A DNA stretch of 64,000 nucleotides from NCBI RefSeq assembly GCF_000968055.1, contig NC_022538.1:1213499-1277498 (forward strand). The letters are read 5' to 3'. The DNA comes from Alteracholeplasma palmae J233. Lineage in GTDB: Bacteria; Bacillota_I; Bacilli_A; Acholeplasmatales; Acholeplasmataceae. Under the pieces are notes generated by a model, which saw only the letters and a program-made list of their open reading frames with translations, did not search any database and was not told the DNA's origin. Positions within the stretch are counted from its first letter, which is position 1; each line of letters opens with the position of its first letter. The position numbers were made by a program, and so were the translations under genes. Shown here piece after piece: positions 57,034 to 64,000 of the stretch.

Positions 57034-58926
57034 TTATTTTTTCTCCTTAATTATTTCATCTATATATTTAAACTGATATTCAAATGGGGTAAAAACAGTA
57101 CCTCCACCCTCGTAAAACTTTCCAAAAAACTCTAAATATTGTAGTCTTCCATCATGCACATATGCTGATAAAAGCCCCATTACAAAGTTAAATATATGCC
57201 CAACTAAATAAACAATAGTAGCTAGAATAAATCCAAATATACCTCCAGACACCATATCAGCCAACATATTCATTGTAAATGCAATGACTGCTGTTGATAA
57301 ACTTAAAGCAAGTATTCTTGAATAACTCAAGATGTCACTTAAATAATTTGTTATACCATAAAGTCCACCTAAGCCACTTAATGCCTTATTAAATATTCCT
57401 TTTTGATTATGACCCTTGAAGACTAAAATCATTAAAAATCCTAATATAATCATAGCTATCCCTATAATATTAGGCTTAACCAATATAAATAAAACTATGC
57501 CTAAAAGTATTAATATCCAACTTAACCCCTCAGATACCGCCGTTAAATATGATTTTTTACGTACTTCTATGATTATTTTAAGAACTAATCCAGAAATAAT
57601 ATGTAATACGCCAATCGCCAGAGATGCGATTAACATAGGAAGCGGATCTTTAATGGGTTCTAAAACAATAGAGGTTAAATTTGGGTTGCCCATCCATATT
57701 CCAATCGTATTCAACAAATCAAATTTAGCTCCAAAGAAACTACCAAATAGTATCCCAAAAATCACAGATGACACCCCAGAGTACGCAAAGACTAAAACAA
57801 GTTTTTTAAGTTCTCCTTTGGGTTTTTTAAATTTAACAAATAATGCAAAGAATATAACCATTGCAAGACCATAACCAATATCTCCCATCATTAACCCAAA
57901 GATAAGCCAATACCATATAGACATAATTGGGTTTGGATCTATTTCGGTGTGAGATGGAGCAGAATACATATTAGTAATTGTTTCAAATTGTCTGATAAAT
58001 TTATTATTTTCAATATATGTTGGTATTAAATCATTTTCTTCTATATCAATCTCTTCAATTTCACAAATCATTTTTTTGTTAAGTTCTTCTCTTAATTGCT
58101 CCACTTGATTAGAGGGTAACCATCCTTCCATATAAACCGTTTTTTCAGTGTGCTCTAATTTAACTAGTTTTTCTGTCATTTTATTTATTTTGTAATCATA
58201 GTAAAATTTAAGTGTATTATTATCTTTACTTAATTCTTTTAATCTTGATTCAATATCTTTTAATTTAGCTTCTTGTAAAATTGTATGTTTTTTGAGTCTA
58301 TTTAATTCATCCGGAATCAAAATATCCAACCTAGGAATCTCTATTTTTTTAATTACTGAATTGATAAAATTTATTTTACTTTGATATTGGTCCTGTTCTA
58401 AAACCAAAATACAATATTGTTTTTGATCTAATCTAGCGTATAATTCAACCATAATATTTTGTTGTTTCAAACTATCCATGATTTCTTCATGTTCTAGTTC
58501 ATTCCAATACCCAAATATGACTTTAACTCTCTTTAAGTCCAGTAAGTCTTTAGTATAAACATCTAAACTTTCAAATGGTATGAGTAATCCAAATTCATTT
58601 AACATGTTTTTATTTGATTCAGTAAGTTCTTTTTTTCTACGATGCAATTCATCTAGTTCTTCAAGTACTTTTTCTGCCTTTATTGCAATTTTTCCAAAAT
58701 CTTCTATTTTGACTTCTTTGTATTCAAAAAATTTTTTCTTAGTATACTTTTCTAAATTGATAATATGATTCTCAACATATTTTAAAAACTGTTCATCCTC
58801 GGTTAAAATCTTTTTTTGTTCACTGCCAGCAAGCATAACTCTTCCTTGCTCATGAATTTCACTGACAAACAAATGTTGGTTTTCTTGATGTGTAATCACT
58901 CTAATTTTTTTCACTGGAATAATCAT
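57034..58926 (-). CDS. ntpI: V-type ATPase subunit I
   Basis: The 630-residue stator a-subunit has a soluble N-terminal half with long coiled coils (residues ~60-300) and a C-terminal half with about seven or eight membrane helices, beginning near SIWYWLIFGLMMGDIGYGLAM. The essential arginine is expected in the YLSDILSYSRILALSLS helix, which matches the family. It forms the ion half-channels with the K ring. It overlaps the preceding gene by 4 bp. Confidence 0.95.
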   Translation of the reverse strand: MIIPVKKIRVITHQENQHLFVSEIHEQGRVMLAGSEQKKILTEDEQFLKYVENHIINLEKYTKKKFFEYKEVKIEDFGKIAIKAEKVLEELDELHRRKKELTESNKNMLNEFGLLIPFESLDVYTKDLLDLKRVKVIFGYWNELEHEEIMDSLKQQNIMVELYARLDQKQYCILVLEQDQYQSKINFINSVIKKIEIPRLDILIPDELNRLKKHTILQEAKLKDIESRLKELSKDNNTLKFYYDYKINKMTEKLVKLEHTEKTVYMEGWLPSNQVEQLREELNKKMICEIEEIDIEENDLIPTYIENNKFIRQFETITNMYSAPSHTEIDPNPIMSIWYWLIFGLMMGDIGYGLAMVIFFALFVKFKKPKGELKKLVLVFAYSGVSSVIFGILFGSFFGAKFDLLNTIGIWMGNPNLTSIVLEPIKDPLPMLIASLAIGVLHIISGLVLKIIIEVRKKSYLTAVSEGLSWILILLGIVLFILVKPNIIGIAMIILGFLMILVFKGHNQKGIFNKALSGLGGLYGITNYLSDILSYSRILALSLSTAVIAFTMNMLADMVSGGIFGFILATIVYLVGHIFNFVMGLLSAYVHDGRLQYLEFFGKFYEGGGTVFTPFEYQFKYIDEIIKEKK

Positions 58927-59231
58927 GACTTTAATATACCCTCTATCAATTCAAAGAATATCTCTTGATGCTTATCTTGTGTACTTGCATCTATTATTTC
59001 CTTTACTTGATCCATTTTAAATTTATGTATCTTTTCTAAATTTAGCAGTGCCTTTTGTTTTTCATCTTCAATATGTTTTTTTTCATTATTAATTGTTGCT
59101 AGTGCTTGTTTATTTGAAAGTTCTATGTATTCTTTAAGCTTTTTAGTTTCATCAACTTTACGATCATATGCCTCTTTTAACATCTTATCACTTTCTTTTT
59201 CAGCTTCTATAATTTGTTTTAGTGTTGTCAT
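58923..59231 (-). CDS. ntpF: V-type ATPase peripheral-stalk subunit NtpF (G-type)
   Basis: The 102-residue coiled-coil protein pairs with subunit E in the stator stalk. It starts MTTLKQIIEAEKESDKML, and the middle is charged helix to about residue 80. GGAAAGGATATACAA lies well placed before the ATG at 59231; the TTG at 59282 lies inside the attenuator and is not credible. First gene of the operon, as in E. hirae. Confidence 0.88.
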   Translation of the reverse strand: MTTLKQIIEAEKESDKMLKEAYDRKVDETKKLKEYIELSNKQALATINNEKKHIEDEKQKALLNLEKIHKFKMDQVKEIIDASTQDKHQEIFFELIEGILKS

Positions 59232-59261
59232 TTGTATATCCTTTCCTATTTTTTGTAAAGC

Positions 59262-59326
59262 AAAAAAAACCTTGTATTTCAAAGGTCCTTGCAGCTTATG
59301 ATTCTTTTTTATACCACAAGGACTTT
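59262..59326 (-). promoter_or_regulatory. Attenuator-like leader of the V-ATPase operon
   Basis: Four short segments can pair in exclusive ways on the minus strand. Segment A is at 59317-59326, B at 59281-59291, C at 59280-59285 and D at 59270-59274. C:D is a small terminator followed by eight T's (59262-59269), 31 nt before ntpF. A:B is a 10-bp stem with a bulge that uses up C, so it would prevent C:D. The stop codon of the leader peptide (59325-59327) overlaps A, so a ribosome there would block A and favour termination. This is the classic layout of translation-coupled attenuation; the signal sensed is unknown. Confidence 0.65.
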
Positions 59327-59420
59327 AGTCGTTGTGGTGTGATATCTCTGATGAATCATCACGAAGACGAACCATCATAAAAACATAAATATAGTCATTA
59401 CTAACTTGATTGTTTGCCAT
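59325..59420 (-). CDS. Putative 31-aa leader peptide
   Basis: An ATG at 59420 with AAAGATGGTGATCACA ahead opens a 31-codon frame: ANNQVSNDYIYVFMMVRLRD, then SSEISHHND and TAA. It begins about 29 nt after the predicted transcription start and ends within the first arm of the attenuator. No run of one amino acid stands out, but HHND precedes the stop. Confidence 0.5.
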   Translation of the reverse strand: MANNQVSNDYIYVFMMVRLRDDSSEISHHND

Positions 59421-59455
59421 TGTGATCACCATCTTTCTAGTTTAAATATGATGCT

Positions 59456-59484
59456 ATTATATAACTATATTATAAAATTGTAAA
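59456..59484 (-). promoter_or_regulatory. V-ATPase operon promoter
   Basis: TTTACA (59479-59484) and a perfect TATAAT (59456-59461) with a 17-nt spacer on the minus strand. Start expected near 59449, which gives a leader of about 218 nt before ntpF. Confidence 0.8.
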
Positions 59485-59604
59485 TAGTAGTACATATAAA
59501 TTAAGTATATGCTTTTATATATTTTCACTTAAAATATATGATAAGTGACTTAAGTTAAGACTCTTAAATAAACATAGTAAAATGCTTTCTGATGAATGGT
59601 TTAT

Positions 59605-60036
59605 TTATGATAATCTAGCTTTCAAGTAATTTTTTCTTAGTATAAGAGGTATGAGAATCATTAGAAATATGACAAGACTCATGCTAAATTGTCCAAAAAA
59701 CATCGAATCATATATGCCATTTGATGGTAAGATAACATTGATTATAACTCTGAAAAACCACACAACTGCAAGTAAATATGCTATATATGATGACTCTTTA
59801 TGTCTTGAAATAACCCCTTTTGAAACTATGATACTTAAAATACTTAAACCTGATAATAAAAGTGAAAAAAAGAAATTAACATAATCAATTGATACTCTTA
59901 GATTATAAGGTATATCAGGTACATATGAATACCATGAAAATAGATAAGGGAAACTAAAATGAAAAAGCCCTATAAATAAACTAAAACTACATCCTATAAT
60001 ATAAATTATTTTAATTTTTAATCCCCTTTTTTCCAT
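59605..60036 (-). CDS. Small membrane protein, 143 aa
   Basis: Four hydrophobic segments (about 9-30, 50-70, 83-102 and 113-134), with basic loops. GGAGATAAAGGC supports the ATG. No motif identifies it. It is followed by the V-ATPase promoter and probably is not part of that operon. Confidence 0.65.
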   Translation of the reverse strand: MEKRGLKIKIIYIIGCSFSLFIGLFHFSFPYLFSWYSYVPDIPYNLRVSIDYVNFFFSLLLSGLSILSIIVSKGVISRHKESSYIAYLLAVVWFFRVIINVILPSNGIYDSMFFGQFSMSLVIFLMILIPLILRKNYLKARLS

Positions 60037-60053
60037 GCCTTTATCTCCATTTT

Positions 60054-60422
60054 TTACTTAGTGAATGTTTGCTTGAATATTTGAAGCAGTAATTGTTCTG
60101 GAACTTCTTGTCCTAAATATATCTGAAGCATACCCTTTGGGGTAATTTTATATCCTTTTAAGAACTCTTTATTTTCTATAATTGCATTTTGATAAAGTAT
60201 ACTATCTTTATAAATTTGTGGATTTGAAACAATATTAATATGATCAGAAAAAAGTGCTAAAATAATTGTTCTTTTACCTATATAGTACATCGCAGTTTTT
60301 GACCATACTTTTTCTTCTATCACAAAATCAACACTTCTTTTAATCAAAGTATCTATTTGCCTCATTAAATCCAAAACTTCTATATTCAGATGCTGATATA
60401 ATTTGATAAAATCTTCATTCAT
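60054..60422 (-). CDS. DUF1801/YdhG-like protein
   Basis: With the ATG at 60422 (GGAAG ahead) the protein has 122 residues; a GTG at 60467 would be a poor start. VWSKTAMYYIGKRTIILALFSDH, a Y-D-S-I-type turn and EFLKGYKITPKGMLQIYLGQE resemble the DUF1801 (YdhG/iron-chaperone-like) fold. The identification is by layout only. It is 17 bp ahead of the small membrane protein gene. Confidence 0.55.
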   Translation of the reverse strand: MNEDFIKLYQHLNIEVLDLMRQIDTLIKRSVDFVIEEKVWSKTAMYYIGKRTIILALFSDHINIVSNPQIYKDSILYQNAIIENKEFLKGYKITPKGMLQIYLGQEVPEQLLLQIFKQTFTK

Positions 60423-60548
60423 ATCTATTACTTCCAATTCTATATTTTTAAAAAGCACATTATCCACTCAAGTAAATTTTACATGCGTGGATTTTATATC
60501 TATTATTGCACACTTTATTTTGATACATTTAAAGTCTAATTCTAAATA

Positions 60549-61883
60549 TTATTTTTTTGTTACCTGCAATAATTGAAGTACAGTCGTTTGATTAGTGATT
60601 ACATCTGTTTCCATTAAATATTGCTCATAGATAATAGAACTATCTATTTTATAAGTTTCATTATTCTTATACTCTCCATAAAGAAAATCCCATGAATCTG
60701 TAAGATTTTCAAAATTAATAAATTTTCTAACATAAGTCTTGCCTAAAACAAGCTCTTGTTCTGACTTTTTTTTATATTCAATATTTTCTGTTATAAAGTA
60801 TAGTTTATATTCAAAATCATCTGTCTGTTTTTCTTCTAAATCATAACTACCGAATATATAAATAGGGGCTTGCTCTTTTGCTAAATCAATTTTATTTTCT
60901 AAAAACCAAGTAGTAATATAAGATCTACCTTCTGAAATTGCGTTACTTCCTTTAAAGGTATAATAATTCGCCATTCTTTCTTTCATTTCTCTAATCTCTA
61001 ATGCATCAACTTTTGTATCTTTATAATCAATCGACATATAAAGATCTACATTTCCTATATGATTATACTCTTGATCAAAATCATGATGTTCTTCTAACCA
61101 TTGACGCTCTGTTAATATAAATTTGCTTGCTTGAAGCCATGTACCAAAGCGTTGCCATGTTTCTGCGATTGACTGTCCTATATGCTTATCTTCTTGTTTT
61201 TTAACAGTAACAACCGCGTACATTCCACCTTCTAGTACTTTAATATTTTCAAGGCTTACTTTTTGTTTAATATTTTTATTTAAAGTCACACATAATTCAT
61301 ACCCATAAACTCCTGAATCATCTTTCGGATTAGGGTTATTATAACCAAAAACACGTAGACCTTCTTTTACAATATCAATTTTGTTATTTTTTGCCCATTT
61401 TTTAAAAAGCTCAAACGCGCCATCTTCTGGATTATTGCCATAGTAATTAAAGTATATAACCTCAATACTTTCCATATGTTTTAAAATCTTAACCCCTAAT
61501 GCTTTTTCTTCTAAGTTCATAAAATTCCTTTCAAGTATATTTATTTTTTTAAACTGAAAGAAATGCTTTTCTTTTTTATATTTAGAAGGTAATACGCCAG
61601 TGATTTTTTTAAATGCTCTAGTAAATGAGTCTGGAGTATCATATGTATAAAGATATGCTAAATCAGTTACTGAATGTCCTTGTTTTAATTTACTTGCTGC
61701 TTCTGAGATTCTTCTTAGCCTGACATATTCTTTAATGTTATAACCAACAAGTGATAAAAAAAATCTATATACATTTGATAAAGACATACCAATACTTGAC
61801 GCTAGCTTATCAATATTAATATGTTGTTCTAAATGTTTTTCAATTTCTTCAATTACTTTTTGCATAAGTTCATAAATGTTCAA
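60549..61883 (-). CDS. AraC-type regulator with GyrI-like effector domains
   Basis: Residues 8-105 form an AraC DNA-binding domain: INIDKLASSIGMSLSNVYRFF, NIKEYVRLRRISEAASKL and DLAYLYTYDTPDSFTRAFKKITG. Two GyrI-like (Bacterial transcription activator, effector-binding) domains follow, at about 120-285 and 290-440, each with an aromatic-rich pocket (YYGNNPEDGAFELF, YGYELCV; NYYTFKGSNAISEG). The start is a TTG at 61883 with AAAGGATTTTATC before it. It probably senses a hydrophobic drug or metabolite and controls nearby genes. Confidence 0.85.
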   Translation of the reverse strand: MNIYELMQKVIEEIEKHLEQHINIDKLASSIGMSLSNVYRFFLSLVGYNIKEYVRLRRISEAASKLKQGHSVTDLAYLYTYDTPDSFTRAFKKITGVLPSKYKKEKHFFQFKKINILERNFMNLEEKALGVKILKHMESIEVIYFNYYGNNPEDGAFELFKKWAKNNKIDIVKEGLRVFGYNNPNPKDDSGVYGYELCVTLNKNIKQKVSLENIKVLEGGMYAVVTVKKQEDKHIGQSIAETWQRFGTWLQASKFILTERQWLEEHHDFDQEYNHIGNVDLYMSIDYKDTKVDALEIREMKERMANYYTFKGSNAISEGRSYITTWFLENKIDLAKEQAPIYIFGSYDLEEKQTDDFEYKLYFITENIEYKKKSEQELVLGKTYVRKFINFENLTDSWDFLYGEYKNNETYKIDSSIIYEQYLMETDVITNQTTVLQLLQVTKK

Positions 61884-61959
61884 GATAAAATCCTTCTTTC
61901 ATGCTTATATTTTAAAATATATGTTTAAAAGAAACTCGACTTTTTTTCCCAAAAACTAT

Positions 61960-62472
61960 TTATACTAATTTTTCTTTACATGGTAAGAAATAACCAAACT
62001 TATATATAGGGTTATTCTTATCTAAATTTACATATCCCACACTAGTGTAGTATTCTGCTGAAAATCCTAAACTATAGTCAGCTTCATAATTTGTTTCTTT
62101 TAAATGCTTTAACAACAAATTATGTGCACCTTTTTCAAGATTTGGGTTCTCTGCTGTAATCCAAAGCACTGCCATATTACAATCTGGTATATCTATATAA
62201 TCAAAACCATCTGGGACAATTGTATCTGGTTTTACAAATACACCAGGCATTTCTATAAATGTCTTTGTTTGAGGATTATATCCACCCATAAAGCCAATAC
62301 AATCACCTTTTGGTGAAACTCTATTTTCATTTTCTTGTAATAATTGATTTGATCCATCATTAAGATATTCTTGCCAGTGTTTTTTAGCATTAGAACCCAT
62401 CTTAACTAGTACTTTCTTACCCAGCATTCTAACTTTTTTAAAATCTAATATTTGAAGTTCATATGTTTTCAT
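61960..62472 (-). CDS. GyrI-like stand-alone effector-binding protein
   Basis: This 170-residue protein has the GyrI-like fold: YELQILDFKKVRMLGKKVLV, CIGFMGGYNPQTKTFIEMPGVFV, YIDIPDCNMAVLWITAENPN and a final YYTSVGYVN-FGYFLPC. It has no DNA-binding part. It lies upstream of the AraC/GyrI regulator on the same strand, 76 bp away, so the two may respond to the same compounds. Related proteins bind or hydrolyse small toxins. Confidence 0.8.
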   Translation of the reverse strand: MKTYELQILDFKKVRMLGKKVLVKMGSNAKKHWQEYLNDGSNQLLQENENRVSPKGDCIGFMGGYNPQTKTFIEMPGVFVKPDTIVPDGFDYIDIPDCNMAVLWITAENPNLEKGAHNLLLKHLKETNYEADYSLGFSAEYYTSVGYVNLDKNNPIYKFGYFLPCKEKLV

Positions 62473-62488
62473 TTTTTTCCCCTAAATG

Positions 62489-63043
62489 CTACTTATAGTG
62501 TAATTCTAATATTTTATTAACTGTTTTAATAGTTCTAATTGTAATTAATTGATTTACTTTAGTCGCTGCTAATTTTCCAAGTCCTGATTTTGAAAAAGAT
62601 GGTAAATAAGCTCTCCAATAAATAACATCAGTTTTTGCATGAATTACATCATAATCTGTAAGTTTGTTTTCTATTGTGTTTAAAACTGATTCTGCAGTTA
62701 CTCCAGGCATCATAAAAACAACTGTATCATAATAATCTTTATCTGATTCTTTAAATGTACTAGGTATTTGTTCAATAACTTTAATAAATTTATTTATCTC
62801 TACAATTAAAACTTTAATATCTAAACTAAACTGTTCCTTAATCAAAGATTCACAATGAGATATTATTTGATTGATATCAGTTTGTTCACTTGAAAATATA
62901 ACATTACCACTATTGATGTATGTTTTAACATTTTTAAAACCGGAATCTTCAAATAAAGTTTTAAGCTCTTTCATAGAAATAATATTCTTACCACCTACAT
63001 TAATACCACGTAATAACAAAATGTATGTTTCCAATTTATCCAC
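62489..63043 (-). CDS. DUF1697-family protein
   Basis: The 184-residue protein starts LETYILLLRGINVGGKNIISMKEL, followed by GFKNVKTYINSGNVIFSSE, the diagnostic DUF1697 N-terminus. YWRAYLPSFSKSGLGKLAAT and TIRTIKTVNKILEL complete it. The family is widespread and uncharacterised. The start is a GTG (63043) or the TTG three codons on; GAAGAAGG lies better for the TTG. Confidence 0.9.
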   Translation of the reverse strand: MDKLETYILLLRGINVGGKNIISMKELKTLFEDSGFKNVKTYINSGNVIFSSEQTDINQIISHCESLIKEQFSLDIKVLIVEINKFIKVIEQIPSTFKESDKDYYDTVVFMMPGVTAESVLNTIENKLTDYDVIHAKTDVIYWRAYLPSFSKSGLGKLAATKVNQLITIRTIKTVNKILELHYK

Positions 63044-63068
63044 ACCTTCTTCAATTAATTTAAATGAA

Positions 63069-63527
63069 TTATTTTTTTATTGTATTAATATCTTGTGTTA
63101 TTACCCAATCATCCATATTACTTTCTCTTAAATATTCAAACGCTTCTATTTCTTCTAATCTATCTACTTCAATAATACAAAGAAATTTCTTACCTGCCCA
63201 TCTTTCATACTGGTGTTTTGCTAGATTAAGTTTATCTTGGTGTTTATCAACAAAAGCTATTGATTCTTCTTCAAGCATTTTCTCTGTTTCTGTAACGTTT
63301 GTAACAATAGTTCTGTGCGTTACTAATAAATCGCCTCCAGTTTGAACAAAGTATAGTATATCTCCTATTTTAACTCTGCCGCCTAAAGGTGATTTTTTAC
63401 CTGCCGCTCCTCTAATGATCGCTGTTTTAGATCCTTCTAATAATTTTTCTAATTCTTTTCCCTTTTTATCTAAATAAACTAAATGTTCTGCTTTTCCTTC
63501 AACATGCTCATAATAACTACTTTTCAT
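63069..63527 (-). CDS. PUA/ASCH-like domain protein
   Basis: This 152-residue protein has a beta-rich layout: SKTAIIRGAAGKKSPLGGRVKIGDILYFVQTGGDLL, a V-T-E-E helical segment, and KKFLCIIEVDRLEEIEAFEY. The GGRVKIGDILYFV stretch resembles the PUA-like (EVE/ASCH) fold that binds RNA or modified bases. It is probably co-transcribed with the DUF1697 gene, 25 bp apart. The function is unknown. Confidence 0.55.
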   Translation of the reverse strand: MKSSYYEHVEGKAEHLVYLDKKGKELEKLLEGSKTAIIRGAAGKKSPLGGRVKIGDILYFVQTGGDLLVTHRTIVTNVTETEKMLEEESIAFVDKHQDKLNLAKHQYERWAGKKFLCIIEVDRLEEIEAFEYLRESNMDDWVITQDINTIKK

Positions 63528-63719
63528 TACCTTTGTCCTCCATATATTTTTATATTATTAATAGTATACTATTTATCTTATATGATAAATCACTATTCTT
63601 ATTACTTTTAATAATAACTTTTTTACTTAATTATTCTAAATAAACTATTATAAAAAAATAAATATCTATATTTTTTAAAGACTATTCATTTTTTGAAGTT
63701 ATCTTAATTATTCATATCT

Positions 63720-64000
63720 TTACTTAGTTATTCTTTTCTTGAATATATATGTAACTGTAAAAATTAAGGCTACTAGAATTAATACATGAAGTATTAGATG
63801 ATATAAATCAGGTATATAGACACTTTTTGATGGAAATAATTTAATCGTTTCTTTAAAATAATCTATTTTATTTAATCCGCCACCTGTAATCGTGTATATT
63901 TCATGTGACATAACTTGTATAAAAAGCCATAGAAATAAAAATATTGTTAACGCATATTTTCCAATTTTCTCTTTAAATAAAAATACCACAATTATTATAA
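63720..64000 (-). CDS. Membrane protein, possibly continuing past the window
   Basis: Two hydrophobic segments (KYALTIFLFLWLFIQVMSH and LYHLILHVLILVALIFTVTYIF) with an outside loop, and a basic KKRITK tail. A GTG at 63989 could start it, but the frame stays open to the edge of the window and there is no visible ribosome site. It may be the 3' end of a longer gene. It is not recognised. Confidence 0.45.
   Translation of the reverse strand, partial: IIIVVFLFKEKIGKYALTIFLFLWLFIQVMSHEIYTITGGGLNKIDYFKETIKLFPSKSVYIPDLYHLILHVLILVALIFTVTYIFKKRITK

Noticed and set aside
57416-57874. Plus-strand frame of 152 codons
   Set aside because: Antisense to membrane helices of ntpI.

Overview
The window looks like a chromosome segment of a wall-less, low-GC Firmicute relative, most likely an Acholeplasma-like mollicute. 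The reasons are: very AT-rich DNA; a Na+-type V-ATPase operon; a truncated glycolipid synthase-like gene at the left edge; no murein genes; and TGA read as a stop codon (for example in the ATGA overlaps at 6911-6914, 12319-12322 and 13221-13224). The TGA usage argues against Mycoplasma and Spiroplasma. The genus is an inference. Almost all intact genes lie on the minus strand.

Layout. 1-235: start of a glycolipid glycosyltransferase. 350-2091: complete IS1182-type element. 2274-3536: orphan AAA+/DUF4143 ATPase behind twelve perfect copies of a 23-bp repeat. 3920-5698: glmS. 5811-17493: capsule/exopolysaccharide operon, read from a winged-helix regulator through an initiating phosphoglycosyl transferase, a sugar SDR, five glycosyltransferases, an EpsG/Wzy-type polymerase and a Wzx flippase to a GT32 enzyme and WecB. 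An IS110 remnant interrupts it. 17688-18081: tail of a dead glutamate dehydrogenase gene. 18082-20040: CotH/InlB-repeat lipoprotein.

20.5-28 kb is a graveyard: a decayed prophage (terS, terL, tape measure joined to holin, HNH, DUF3846), an IS256 fragment and several unknown genes. 28.0-36.2 kb is a defence island on one strand: a HEPN/zinc-ribbon protein, a 97-residue protein, a PHP-domain ATPase, AbiH, a complete Pycsar pair (cyclase and membrane effector) and a GHKL ATPase carrying a PD-ExK nuclease motif. A 1-kb gene-free stretch beyond it (36.2-37.2 kb) holds two candidate small RNAs with good promoters and terminators.

37.2-44.1 kb returns to ordinary genes: a membrane/TPR-like protein, a CapD-type UDP-GlcNAc dehydratase, pepF and uvrB. 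44.5-49 kb holds a Vat-like acetyltransferase, a VOC pseudogene, small hypotheticals, a rhomboid and a CPBP protease. 49.1-59.5 kb is one long operon, ntpF-I-K-E-C-G-A-B-D, followed by ktrB (ntpJ) and ktrA. It couples Na+ pumping to K+ uptake. Its 5' leader appears to encode a 31-residue peptide followed by mutually exclusive hairpins, which is an attenuator-like arrangement. 59.6-64 kb holds small hypotheticals, an AraC/GyrI regulator with a GyrI-like partner, and DUF1697 and PUA/ASCH-like proteins.

The parts most worth following up are the PHP-ATPase/97-aa/HEPN-zinc-ribbon trio, the GHKL-nuclease fusion and the V-ATPase leader.
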